In this document: positions 16,284 to 23,994 of the stretch, in pieces
Numbering within the stretch: position 1 is the stretch's first letter
Layout: every line of letters begins with the position of its first letter
Assembly: GCA_036494925.1 (NCBI GenBank)
Contig: DASXNR010000381.1
Span: 1-36,717, forward strand
Reading direction: 5' to 3'
DNA: 36,717 bases
Source: JAMXLO01 sp036494925
GTDB lineage: Bacteria; Pseudomonadota; Alphaproteobacteria; Acetobacterales; Acetobacteraceae
Translations under genes and position numbers: made by a program
The notes under the pieces: generated by a model
What the model was told of the DNA's origin: nothing
Seen by the model: the letters and a program-made list of their open reading frames with translations, nothing else
Databases searched by the model: none

Positions 16284-17441
16284 ATGGCGAACACCCAGGC
16301 GATTTCCGATCTGCTCAAGCGCGCGACCGATGCGGGCGATGTGCCTGGCGTCGTCGTCGCGGCCGGAACCGCGGAGGGGCCGATCTTCGCCGGCGCCTCC
16401 GGTGTGCGCGACACCGCATCAGGCGCGCCGATGACGGCTGACACCGTGGTTTGGATCGCCTCGATGACCAAGGCCGTGACCGGTGCCTGCGCCATGCAGC
16501 TTGTGGAGCAAGGCCGGCTGTCGCTCGATGCGCCAATTGCCACGCTGCTGCCGGGGCTGGGCAACGCGCAGGTGCTGGAAGGCTTCGCGGCGGACGGCTC
16601 GCCGCGGCTGCGGCCGGCCAGGCGGCCGATCACGTTGCGCCATCTGCTCACCCACAGCGCCGGCTTCGTCTACGATATCTGGAACCCCGAGATGGCCCGC
16701 TACCTGGAGTCGACCGGCACGCCCGGTATCATCTCCTGCGCGAACGCGGCGCTATCGATCCCGCTGGTGTTCGATCCTGGCGAACGCTGGGACTACGGGA
16801 TCGGCATCGACTGGGCCGGCAAGGCGGTGGAGGCGGTCACCGGCCAGCGGCTCGGCGCGTATATGCAGCAGAACCTGCTGCAACCCCTTGGCATGACCGA
16901 CACCGCGTTCAAGATCGGACCGGCGCAACGGCAACGCCTGGCCAAGGTGCACAACCGCACGCCGGACGGCTTCGAGGCCACCGACATGGAGTTGCCGCAG
17001 GAGCCCGAATTCGAGATGGGCGGCGGTGGGCTGTATTCGACGGTGGGCGATTATCTCCGCTTCACGCGCATGATCCTGAACGGCGGCACGCTCGACGGCA
17101 CGCGCGTGCTGGCGCACGAGACGGTCGCCGCGATGTCGGCCAACGCAATGGGCGATCTGGTGTGCCGTCCGCTGAAGACTGCGGCGCCGCCCTACTCCAA
17201 CCACGTCGACTTCATCGACGGCATGCAGTGGGGACTGAGCTTCCTGATCAATCCCGACCCGATGCCGACCGGTCGTTCGGCCGGATCGCTCGCCTGGGCC
17301 GGGCTGGCCAACTCGTACTTCTGGATCGACCCGGCGAGGCAGGTAACGGGCGTCTACGCGACGCAGGTATTGCCGTTCTTCGACGAGAAGGCGGTGCAAC
17401 TGTTTCAGGATTTTGAGAGCGCGGTGTATCGGCTGGTGTAG
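16284..17441 (+). CDS. Beta-lactamase-family serine hydrolase, EstB-like (385 aa)
   Basis: This is a class C beta-lactamase fold hydrolase. The nucleophile motif is Ser60-x-x-Lys63 (WIASMTKA), and the second catalytic motif is Tyr171 in RWDYGIGID, where true beta-lactamases have YxN. That replacement fits esterases of the EstB group or D-aminopeptidases rather than antibiotic resistance. No signal peptide is visible, which also argues for a cytoplasmic esterase. The ATG has GAGAGGAG nine bases upstream. It sits 99 bases after the MBL-fold gene on the same strand; the gap contains only short GC-rich inverted repeats (gccgga/tccggc at 16233-16257). Substrate unknown. Confidence 0.9.
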   Translation: MANTQAISDLLKRATDAGDVPGVVVAAGTAEGPIFAGASGVRDTASGAPMTADTVVWIASMTKAVTGACAMQLVEQGRLSLDAPIATLLPGLGNAQVLEGFAADGSPRLRPARRPITLRHLLTHSAGFVYDIWNPEMARYLESTGTPGIISCANAALSIPLVFDPGERWDYGIGIDWAGKAVEAVTGQRLGAYMQQNLLQPLGMTDTAFKIGPAQRQRLAKVHNRTPDGFEATDMELPQEPEFEMGGGGLYSTVGDYLRFTRMILNGGTLDGTRVLAHETVAAMSANAMGDLVCRPLKTAAPPYSNHVDFIDGMQWGLSFLINPDPMPTGRSAGSLAWAGLANSYFWIDPARQVTGVYATQVLPFFDEKAVQLFQDFESAVYRLV

Positions 17442-17496
17442 CGTCGCCTGTCCGAAGCCGATGCTCATCCGTTGCGCCACGCTGATCATCGTTGCG

Positions 17497-17913
17497 CTAC
17501 GAGCCTGCGACGACGATCGTCCCGGTCATGCCGAACATGCTGTGCAGGAAGTGTGTGCATTCCAGTTTGTAGGTCCCGGCCGCGCGAGGAACCAGCGTGA
17601 TGTCCACGCTGCCACCCGCGGCGATCTGGACCGTCCCCTCCTGCGGCGGTGCGCCTGAGGGGTAAGCGCTGGCGGCAAACAATGCGGGCGCGCTGAAACT
17701 GTGGCCGCCGCTGCTGTCGTTCACGAGGTGCAGGCGAACCGGCACGCCGACGCGCAGTTGCAACTGCGCCGGGGCGAACGCGAAGTTGGACAATCGGATC
17801 GTGATCGCCTCTGCGGGCTGGCCCTGCGATGGCTGCGCCGAGACTGCAACGGGCACCAGGACAGCAGACAGACCCAGCATGACCGCTACGGCCGCGCGCA
17901 ACATGCGGCTCAT
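17497..17913 (-). CDS. Secreted cupredoxin-domain protein (138 aa)
   Basis: This is a small type-1 copper protein expected in the periplasm. Residues 1-26 are a Sec signal peptide ending VPVAVSA before QPSQ. The copper ligands fit His71 in SGGHSF and Cys119, His124 and Met129 in LECTHFLHSMFGM; the C-x4-H-x4-M spacing matches that known for rusticyanin rather than plastocyanin. The protein would carry single electrons or bind copper. Its gene starts inside the stop of the small ACP gene (ATGA at 17910-17913), an odd pairing between a periplasmic redox protein and a cytoplasmic carrier. No cytochrome or oxidase gene is nearby. Confidence 0.88.
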   Translation of the reverse strand: MSRMLRAAVAVMLGLSAVLVPVAVSAQPSQGQPAEAITIRLSNFAFAPAQLQLRVGVPVRLHLVNDSSGGHSFSAPALFAASAYPSGAPPQEGTVQIAAGGSVDITLVPRAAGTYKLECTHFLHSMFGMTGTIVVAGS

Positions 17914-18170
17914 GCCGCGGTCGCTGTCATGGTGTCGATGTTGACGCAGAGTTCCCGCACGATGAGGTATTGCTCCAGTGGCACATGGATTCCGAATGCA
18001 TCGTCGAGGGCAAATCCGACGTCGAGCAGATCGAGGCTGTCAATGCCCAGGTCGCGCAGCAGATTGCTGTCGAGCGCTATCGTCTCACGCGAAACGTGAC
18101 AGATCCGCGCAATAATGTCTGCGACAATGTCGAAGGTAGATGGCACCGCCGCCTCGAGACCGTTGGTCAT
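17910..18170 (-). CDS. AcpXL-like acyl carrier protein (86 aa)
   Basis: This is an acyl carrier protein with the phosphopantetheine site Ser45 in LGIDSLDLLD. The pattern TFDIVADIIARI, then LRDLGIDSLDLLD, FALDDAFGIHVPLEQ and a closing ELCVNIDTM closely recalls AcpXL, the Rhizobiales carrier used to make the very long hydroxyacyl chain of lipid A (compared from memory). It seems to lack about 15 residues between the PLE and the LC segments of that family. The usual acpXL partners (fabZ, fabF, adh, lpxXL) are not here. It is followed, with a four-base overlap, by a cupredoxin gene. The ribosome-binding site is weak. Confidence 0.85.
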   Translation of the reverse strand: MTNGLEAAVPSTFDIVADIIARICHVSRETIALDSNLLRDLGIDSLDLLDVGFALDDAFGIHVPLEQYLIVRELCVNIDTMTATAA

Positions 18171-18280
18171 GCATCTACGCCCATGGCACAGTCATTATTC
18201 CCTTGCGGTGGATCACGCTTGGCTGTTGCGGGATCGCCAACCGATCGTTCGTTGGGTAGTCAGCTCCAATGGAGGCAGCA

Positions 18281-18673
18281 ATGGCCATCTCATTCACGCT
18301 CACCGACGTCATCCCCGCCACTCCCCAACAGATCTATGACGCATGGCTCGACAGTCGCGGTCACACCAAGATGACCGGCAGTACGGCAAAGGTGAAACCG
18401 CTGGAGGGCGCGCCGTTTTCGGCCTGGGGTGGCTATATCAAGGGCAAGAACCTCACTCTCGAGCCCGGTCGCCGCATCGTGCAGTCGTGGCGCACGACAA
18501 GGTTCACCCGGCAGGACCCGGACTCGCAGATTGAAGTGCTGCTGGCGCCCGTCGTCGGCGGTACGGAGATCACGCTGCACCACACGAACGTCCCGGACGG
18601 CCACGCCGGCTACCAGGACGGCGGCTGGCAGGAACACTACTTCGAGCCGATGAAGCGCTACTTCACCGGCTGA
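18281..18673 (+). CDS. SRPBCC / AHSA1-family protein (130 aa)
   Basis: This is a single START-like (SRPBCC) domain of the AHSA1 type: the N-terminal SFTLTDVIPATPQQIYDAWLD, the central WGGYIKGKNLTLEPGRRIVQSWR and the end GWQEHYFEPMKRYF are hallmarks. Such proteins bind hydrophobic ligands or act as chaperone-like factors; the ligand is unknown. The start at 18281 has GGAGG five bases upstream; the ATG at 18269 overlaps that site and is unlikely. It is divergent from the small ACP (110 bases) and its last 16 bases overlap the end of the convergent sensor kinase gene. Confidence 0.9.
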   Translation: MAISFTLTDVIPATPQQIYDAWLDSRGHTKMTGSTAKVKPLEGAPFSAWGGYIKGKNLTLEPGRRIVQSWRTTRFTRQDPDSQIEVLLAPVVGGTEITLHHTNVPDGHAGYQDGGWQEHYFEPMKRYFTG

Positions 18674-21012
18674 AGGGCCGCATCCGCTGTTTCCGCCTCG
18701 ATCCGCGCCAACAGCGCCTCCAGCTCGCGGATCGAGTAGGGCTTGTTCAGCACACCCTGCAACGTTGCCAGCTCATTTTGCTCCGCCTCACCCAGTTCGG
18801 CATAACCGGTCGCCAGAATGATCGGCCCGGCATATCCAAGCTGCCGCATCGCCGCCGCGGCCTGCAGCCCGGTCATCGCCGGCATGGCATGGTCTAGCAC
18901 CACGATCGCCGGGCGTGTCTCGAGTGCCGCCAGCGCCTCCCGTCCGCTCACCGCCGTGATCACGCCATAGCCGAGTTGCCGCAGCATGTCCGCGCTCACC
19001 TGCAGCACATCGGGGTTGTCGTCGACCATCAGGACTTTCGCGCGCGACCGCACGTGGCGCGGTGTAATCTGTAGGCGATCGAGCTTCGGCAACTCAGCCG
19101 CTCGTGGCAGCAGCAGCGTCACCGAGGTGCCGCTGCCGGGCGATGTCGTCAGCCGCACGGCGCCGCCGGATTCGCGCACCATACCGTAGACCTGGCTCAA
19201 CCCAAGCCCACTGCCCGACGGCCCCTTCGTGGTGAAGAACGGCTCGAACGCGCGCTCCGCCACATCGCTGGTCATGCCGACACCCGTGTCGGTGACGATG
19301 ATTGCGACGTAGTCGCCCGCTGCGATGTCGCCCTTCGTCGTTTCGGCGACGGGATGGTTCGCGGTGGTGATCGTCAGCACACCGCCATCCGGCATTGCAT
19401 CGCGGGCGTTCAGTGCGAGGTTGAGGATCGCGGCCTCCACCTGGCTCGGTTCGACCATCGCCGGCCACAGATTGTCGCCGAGCCAGGTGTCGATACGGAT
19501 CCGCTCGCCATGCGTGCAGGTGTGCAGCAAGGGTACCAGATCCGACACCAGCTTGTTGACATCGGACGCCTGCACCGCCAGCCGCTGCCGACGCGAGAAT
19601 GCCAGCAGCCGCCCGGTCAGTTGCGAGCCGCGACGGACCGCACCGGTGGCGCGCTCGATCCAGGTATGCTGACGCGTCTGCTCAACCGGCACGGTATGCG
19701 ACAGCAGATCGAGACTGCCCTGTATTGTCGCCAGCAGATTATTGAAGTCATGGGCGATGCCGCCGGCTAATTGGCCTACCGCCTGAAGCTTCTGCGACTG
19801 CACCAGTGCCGCCTCGGTGTTCTGGCGTTCGGCGATCTCGACCTGCAGGCGATTGTTGGTGACCGACAGCTCCTGTGTGCGCTCGGCCACACGAGCCTCC
19901 AGCGCATCGGCGTGCTCGCGCAGGTCCTCCTCGCGACGCGCCAGCGCGGCGGCCATGTCGTTGTAGGCCGCGGCGATCTGGCCAAATTCCGAATGGGTAT
20001 CTTCGCCCTGAACCGGTGTGCCGAGATCGCCTTCGCGCCAACGATGCGCAGCCGCCAACAGGGCGCGCGTCGGCCGCCCGATGAAGCGGCGCGCCACGAA
20101 CAGCGTGAGCAGGAAGGCGCCGATCGCGACCCCGCCCAGCAGCAGGCCGCCACGCAGGGTTGCACGATCGATGTCCGCCATCATCGCGGCCTCGTAGAAA
20201 CCGATCGCTACCATCAGTCCGTAGGACGATTGCGAAGGCGGAATGAAGCCGACGACGCGGGTGGTGCCGTCGATGCTCTTCAGTCGTTCGACGCCAGCCT
20301 GTCGTGCTGTCACCAGGGCCATCGCCTGCGGCGGGAAGCGCTTGCCGACAAACGCTGCATGCTGCGGGCTGCGCGCAAGAATGACGCCGTCGCGATCGGA
20401 CACGGTGAGTGCGCTGCCGGCAAGGAACGGCGAGCCGGTCTGCCTCAGCCGAGACAGGTGTTCCGACAGACGCCCAAGATCCAGGCCGGCCACCAGGACG
20501 CCGCCGCGATCCGGATAGACATCGGTGAGTGGCAAGGCGAACGGCAGAAAGCCATCGCTGACACCGGGCGTTGCGGCAAAGCGGCCGGCGGCGAAGCCCG
20601 AGGCGGCGATGGCATCGCGTACCCATTGCGGTCGATCGCCGTCGGTCAATCGCAATGCCGGCGCCGAGGCGCAGATCAGGTTACCGTTCGCATCGAGCAG
20701 CGCGACGAATGCGAACATCGGCACGTTGCGCTGGGCCGCCCGCAACCGCTCGCCGCACGTCGGCGCGGCGTCACGCACGTCGTGCAATTGCGCGACTGTG
20801 CTCAGCAATGTGCGCGCACCCTCGGCGATGCTGTCGACGTCGCCGTTCAGGAGCTGCGCCTGCTGCAGCGACAAATCGCCAAGCTGCGCCCTGCGCTCCT
20901 GCCAGTGGCTGTATTCGACCCAGACGCCAAGCAGGATGACGGGCAGCAGACAGGTCAGCACGACGAGCAACAGCCGCGTCGAAAGCCGCATGCTGTGCCA
21001 CGGTATCCGCAT
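18658..21012 (-). CDS. Hybrid sensor histidine kinase with receiver domain (784 aa)
   Basis: This is a membrane-bound sensor kinase. Transmembrane helix 1 is near 12-31 and helix 2 near 289-307, enclosing a periplasmic region of about 255 residues likely to be a dCache-type sensor. A HAMP linker and a coiled coil (about 360-410) follow. The kinase core has the H box LAGGIAHDFNNLL (His421), an N box (NLALNARDAM), G1 (DTGVGM) and G2 (GSGLGLSQVYG). A C-terminal receiver has Asp707 in VVLDHAMPAMTG and Lys757 in NKPYS. GAGGG ten bases upstream supports the start at 21012; a start 19 codons earlier is possible. No response regulator with a DNA-binding domain is adjacent, so its output is unknown. 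Confidence 0.9.
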   Translation of the reverse strand: MRIPWHSMRLSTRLLLVVLTCLLPVILLGVWVEYSHWQERRAQLGDLSLQQAQLLNGDVDSIAEGARTLLSTVAQLHDVRDAAPTCGERLRAAQRNVPMFAFVALLDANGNLICASAPALRLTDGDRPQWVRDAIAASGFAAGRFAATPGVSDGFLPFALPLTDVYPDRGGVLVAGLDLGRLSEHLSRLRQTGSPFLAGSALTVSDRDGVILARSPQHAAFVGKRFPPQAMALVTARQAGVERLKSIDGTTRVVGFIPPSQSSYGLMVAIGFYEAAMMADIDRATLRGGLLLGGVAIGAFLLTLFVARRFIGRPTRALLAAAHRWREGDLGTPVQGEDTHSEFGQIAAAYNDMAAALARREEDLREHADALEARVAERTQELSVTNNRLQVEIAERQNTEAALVQSQKLQAVGQLAGGIAHDFNNLLATIQGSLDLLSHTVPVEQTRQHTWIERATGAVRRGSQLTGRLLAFSRRQRLAVQASDVNKLVSDLVPLLHTCTHGERIRIDTWLGDNLWPAMVEPSQVEAAILNLALNARDAMPDGGVLTITTANHPVAETTKGDIAAGDYVAIIVTDTGVGMTSDVAERAFEPFFTTKGPSGSGLGLSQVYGMVRESGGAVRLTTSPGSGTSVTLLLPRAAELPKLDRLQITPRHVRSRAKVLMVDDNPDVLQVSADMLRQLGYGVITAVSGREALAALETRPAIVVLDHAMPAMTGLQAAAAMRQLGYAGPIILATGYAELGEAEQNELATLQGVLNKPYSIRELEALLARIEAETADAALQPVK

Positions 21013-21087
21013 GTCGGGTGTGCCCTCGCTGATACTGCTCGGCGCCACCTTAGGCCCGGTCGCCGCCATCCGGAAAGATTTCTTGCG

Positions 21088-21783
21088 TCAGACCTCGAGC
21101 CACTCGCGGCGGATGTCGGTGCGCGTGCCGATGTCGGCCGGCGTCCCCTCGAACACGATGCGACCGTGGCCCATGACATAGAGCCGGCGTGAGATGCGCA
21201 TCGCGATGGTGAGCTTCTGCTCCACCAGCAGGATCGCCACGCCGCGGCGAGCGATCTCCTCCAGCAGGCGCCCGACCTGCTCGACCAGCATCGGCGCCAG
21301 GCCCTCGGTGGGTTCGTCGATCAGGATCAGGTCCGGATCGCCCATCAGCGTGCGGCACATGGTCAACATCTGCTGCTCGCCGCCCGACAGCACGCCGGCC
21401 GCGTTGTGCTGGCGTTCCGCGAGATTGGGGAACAGCCTGAACACGTCGTCGAAATTCCACCGGCCGAACCTGCCGGCGCGCTTGAGGCCGAGCATCAGGT
21501 TCTGGCGCACGGTGAGGGTAGGGAAGACCTGGCGATCCTCCGGCACGTAGCCGATGCCGGCCTTGGCCACGAGGTTGGCGCGCAGGCCGGCGATATCGCG
21601 GCCACGGTAGCGAACCGTGCCCACCGGCTCGACCAGGCCCATGATCGCCTTGCACGTGGTGGAGCGGCCAACACCGTTGCGGCCGAGCAGCGACACGATC
21701 TCGCCCTCGCCGACGGAAAGGTCGACGCCCTGAAGGATGTGGCTCTTGCCGTAGAACGCGTGCAGGTCACGGACTTCGAGCAT
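21088..21783 (-). CDS. livF: Liv-type ABC transporter ATPase LivF, system 1 (231 aa)
   Basis: This is one of two ATPase subunits of a branched-chain amino acid/HAAT-type importer. It has the Walker A segment GRNGVGRST (34-42), signature LSGGEQ (132-137), Walker B LILIDEP (152-158) and a switch glutamine LLVEQK. The Walker A lysine is replaced by Arg40. I recall G-R-S-T forms in other LivF proteins, so it need not be inactive, but it is not the canonical lysine. It is the last gene of system 1 and lies 190 bases after livG1, a gap holding an inverted repeat. Substrate specificity comes from the binding protein, not this subunit. Confidence 0.92.
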   Translation of the reverse strand: MLEVRDLHAFYGKSHILQGVDLSVGEGEIVSLLGRNGVGRSTTCKAIMGLVEPVGTVRYRGRDIAGLRANLVAKAGIGYVPEDRQVFPTLTVRQNLMLGLKRAGRFGRWNFDDVFRLFPNLAERQHNAAGVLSGGEQQMLTMCRTLMGDPDLILIDEPTEGLAPMLVEQVGRLLEEIARRGVAILLVEQKLTIAMRISRRLYVMGHGRIVFEGTPADIGTRTDIRREWLEV

Positions 21784-21858
21784 TACATGAACCTGCCGAA
21801 TGGGCAGCGCCGCCGCGCGTGTTCATGTGAGCAGGAGGCCCTTGGGACGAGGAGGAAT

Positions 21859-21964
21859 TTGAAACCACGGATGAACATCGATGAACACGGATGCGGACTG
21901 TGTCGTTCCTGCGTCGGTGCCAGTGCTCCGCTCATCTCATCTGTGTGCATCTGTGGTTGAATCA
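21859..21964. repeat. Imperfect inverted repeat with ATGAACA tandem units between livG1 and livF1
   Basis: The left arm, from gaaaccacggatgaac onwards (21861-21893), contains three spaced GATG units. The right arm, catctgtgtgcatctgtggtt (21938-21958), read on the other strand gives aaccacagatgcacacagatg. Both arms therefore begin aaccac-ggatg-like and enclose about 45 bases. The composition (less GC-rich, A/G-rich on one strand) differs from the genes on both sides. It resembles interspersed CACGGATGAACAC elements seen in several bacterial groups (from memory). It interrupts an operon that is otherwise tightly packed. Confidence 0.6.
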
Positions 21965-21973
21965 CTTTCAGGG

Positions 21974-22729
21974 TCACGCCGCGATCGCACCCAGATACGC
22001 CTCCTGCACCGCGCGGTTTGCCCGTATCTCGGTCGGGGGGCCGGATGCGATCACATTGCCATAGACCAGCACCGTGATGGTGTCTGCCAGGTCGAACACC
22101 ACACGCATGTCGTGCTCCACCATCACCAGCGTCTTGCCTTCGGTGACACGGCGAATCAGTGCGACGGCATATTCCGTCTCGCTGTGGCTCATGCCAGCGG
22201 TGGGTTCGTCCAGCAGGATCACGTTCGCCCCGCCGGCCACCGTCATGCCGATCTCCAGCGCGCGCTGCTCCGCATAGGACAGCAAACCCGCAGGCACGTG
22301 CCGCCGCATCGCCAGATTGAGGTCCAGCAACAGTATCTCGGTCGCGTCGTTCAATCCGCGCTGGCGCGGCAGCAGGTGCCAGAACGAGTAGTGGTAGCCG
22401 CGGCTCCACAGCAGCGCGCAGCGCAGGTTCTCGAACACCGTGAGCCGCGGAAAGATCGACGTGATCTGAAAGCTGCGCGACAGGCCCAGTCGATTGATCC
22501 GCTGCGGCGGCAACGCGTCGATCCGCCGGCCGCGCAGTTCGATCGCCCCGGCGGTGATCGGAAACCGCCCGGAGATCAGGTTGAACAACGTGGTCTTGCC
22601 GGCGCCGTTCGGCCCGATGATCGCGTGCCGCTCGCCGGTCGCGATGTCCAGGTTGACGCCACGGATGATCTCGGTGGCGCCGAAACTCTTGCGCACATCG
22701 GCAAGCCGGATGGCCGGTGTGGTCGTCAC
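21974..22729 (-). CDS. livG: Liv-type ABC transporter ATPase LivG, system 1 (251 aa)
   Basis: This is the second ATPase of the system 1 importer. Walker A is canonical GPNGAGKTT (39-47), Walker B is ILLDEP (171-176), followed by VEHD with the switch His206. The signature is LSYAEQ (150-155) where the family normally has LSYGxQ or LSGGQ. The GTG start at 22729 is chosen: it overlaps the livM1 stop (GTGA) and has GGAGG seven bases upstream; the longer frame adds 38 unlike residues. Lys46 and the other catalytic residues are intact, so the complex should hydrolyse ATP through this subunit. Confidence 0.93.
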   Translation of the reverse strand: MTTTPAIRLADVRKSFGATEIIRGVNLDIATGERHAIIGPNGAGKTTLFNLISGRFPITAGAIELRGRRIDALPPQRINRLGLSRSFQITSIFPRLTVFENLRCALLWSRGYHYSFWHLLPRQRGLNDATEILLLDLNLAMRRHVPAGLLSYAEQRALEIGMTVAGGANVILLDEPTAGMSHSETEYAVALIRRVTEGKTLVMVEHDMRVVFDLADTITVLVYGNVIASGPPTEIRANRAVQEAYLGAIAA

Positions 22730-23994
22730 GCGCGAGCCTCCGGCATGTCCGCAGTCACCGCCTCCCAGACACGGGCGAAATAACGGGACTCGATGCGCAG
22801 CCAAACCACGCCCAGTGTCAGCAGCGCGATCGCAACGATCCATGGCATTGCGCTGGTCTCGTCGATCGTCGAGCCGAACAGCTCCAGCCGCTTGCCTTGC
22901 TCGGAGCCGATCGTCAGGAACGACAGCAACTCGACGAAGCCGACGAAACCCGCGACCGCGGCGAGCCCAGGCACCACCAGCCGCAGATACGGCAAGGCCA
23001 GCCGCGACAGCCGCCCGGCGCGCCAGATCGGTCCATGCAGCATGATGATGCCGGCAAGCCCGGTCGGCGCGAAGGTCACCATGGCGATGAACAGCACGCC
23101 GACATAGATCAGCCAGGAATTCGACATCAGGCTCACGCCGCTCTGCAGCAGCGTGATGAGTATTGCGCCGAGCACGGGGCCCGCGAACGCCATGTTGCCG
23201 CCGATATAGGCCATCAACAGCGCGTTGGCCGACAGCGGCGCCGCGACCGAGTCGAAGGTTACGATTTCATAGGTGATCGCGTAGAGCCCGCCGCCGATGC
23301 CGGCAAAGAATCCCGCAAGCGAGAACTGCAGGAAGCGCACGGCGCGCGGGTCGTAGCCCATGAACTGCGCACGTTCGAAGTTGTCGCGACAGGCGTTCGC
23401 CATGCGGCCCAGCGGGGTCATCGTCTGCAACCGCATCAGCAGCGCGGCGATGAAGGCCCAGGCCAGGATCAGGTAGTAAACCTGGATGCCGGAGGCGTAG
23501 GACAGGCCGAACAGGCTTTGATCGATCATGCGGTTGGTGGTGACGCCGCCCTCGCCGCCGAAGAAGTGGTGGAACATCAGTGCCGCGGTCGCGACCAGCT
23601 CGCCGATGCCGAGCGTGATCATGGCGAATGCGGTGGCCCGCTGCCTGGTCGCCATGGCGCCGAACACGATCGCCAGACCCAGTCCGGAGAGGCCGGCCAG
23701 CAGCGGCATCAGCTCCATCGGCACAGGCAATTCGCCGGCGCCCGCGGCATTGAGGAAATGGATCGTCGCGTAGCCGCCGAAACCGAAGAACGTCGCGTGA
23801 CACAGCGAGAACAGCCCGGACTGGCCAAGCAGCATGTTGTACGACAGCGCCAGGATGATCATCATCCCCATCTGGCTCAGCATCGAGATGACGAAGCCGG
23901 CGTGGCGATGGTGGGCCCAGTCGTAGAACAGCCAGGGCAGGACGATCGCCAGCACAAGCAGCACCAGCCAGGGGATCCATGCGCGGCGGATCAT
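22726..23994 (-). CDS. livM: Liv-type ABC permease LivM with C-terminal extension, system 1 (422 aa)
   Basis: This is an inner-membrane permease of the branched-chain amino acid/urea HAAT family. Conserved marks are SYNMLLGQSGLFSLCHATFFGFGGYA (50-75) and the cytoplasmic coupling loop GRMANACRDNFERAQFMGYD (196-215). The usual end of LivM, TGLAGIIMLHGP (311-322), is followed by about 100 more residues with two further hydrophobic segments (about 338-361 and 384-399). The paralogue in system 2 ends normally at 314 residues. It overlaps livH1 by four bases (ATGA at 23991-23994) and livG1 by four. Confidence 0.93.
   Translation of the reverse strand: MIRRAWIPWLVLLVLAIVLPWLFYDWAHHRHAGFVISMLSQMGMMIILALSYNMLLGQSGLFSLCHATFFGFGGYATIHFLNAAGAGELPVPMELMPLLAGLSGLGLAIVFGAMATRQRATAFAMITLGIGELVATAALMFHHFFGGEGGVTTNRMIDQSLFGLSYASGIQVYYLILAWAFIAALLMRLQTMTPLGRMANACRDNFERAQFMGYDPRAVRFLQFSLAGFFAGIGGGLYAITYEIVTFDSVAAPLSANALLMAYIGGNMAFAGPVLGAILITLLQSGVSLMSNSWLIYVGVLFIAMVTFAPTGLAGIIMLHGPIWRAGRLSRLALPYLRLVVPGLAAVAGFVGFVELLSFLTIGSEQGKRLELFGSTIDETSAMPWIVAIALLTLGVVWLRIESRYFARVWEAVTADMPEARA

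Noticed and set aside
16284..17441. The serine hydrolase as an antibiotic-resistance beta-lactamase
   Set aside because: The YxN motif is replaced by Y-G-I and no signal peptide is present, fitting esterase-type relatives instead.
21088..21783. LivF1 as a dead pseudogene because Walker A has Arg instead of Lys
   Set aside because: The reading frame is full length and all other motifs are intact; R-S-T forms are recalled in other LivF proteins.
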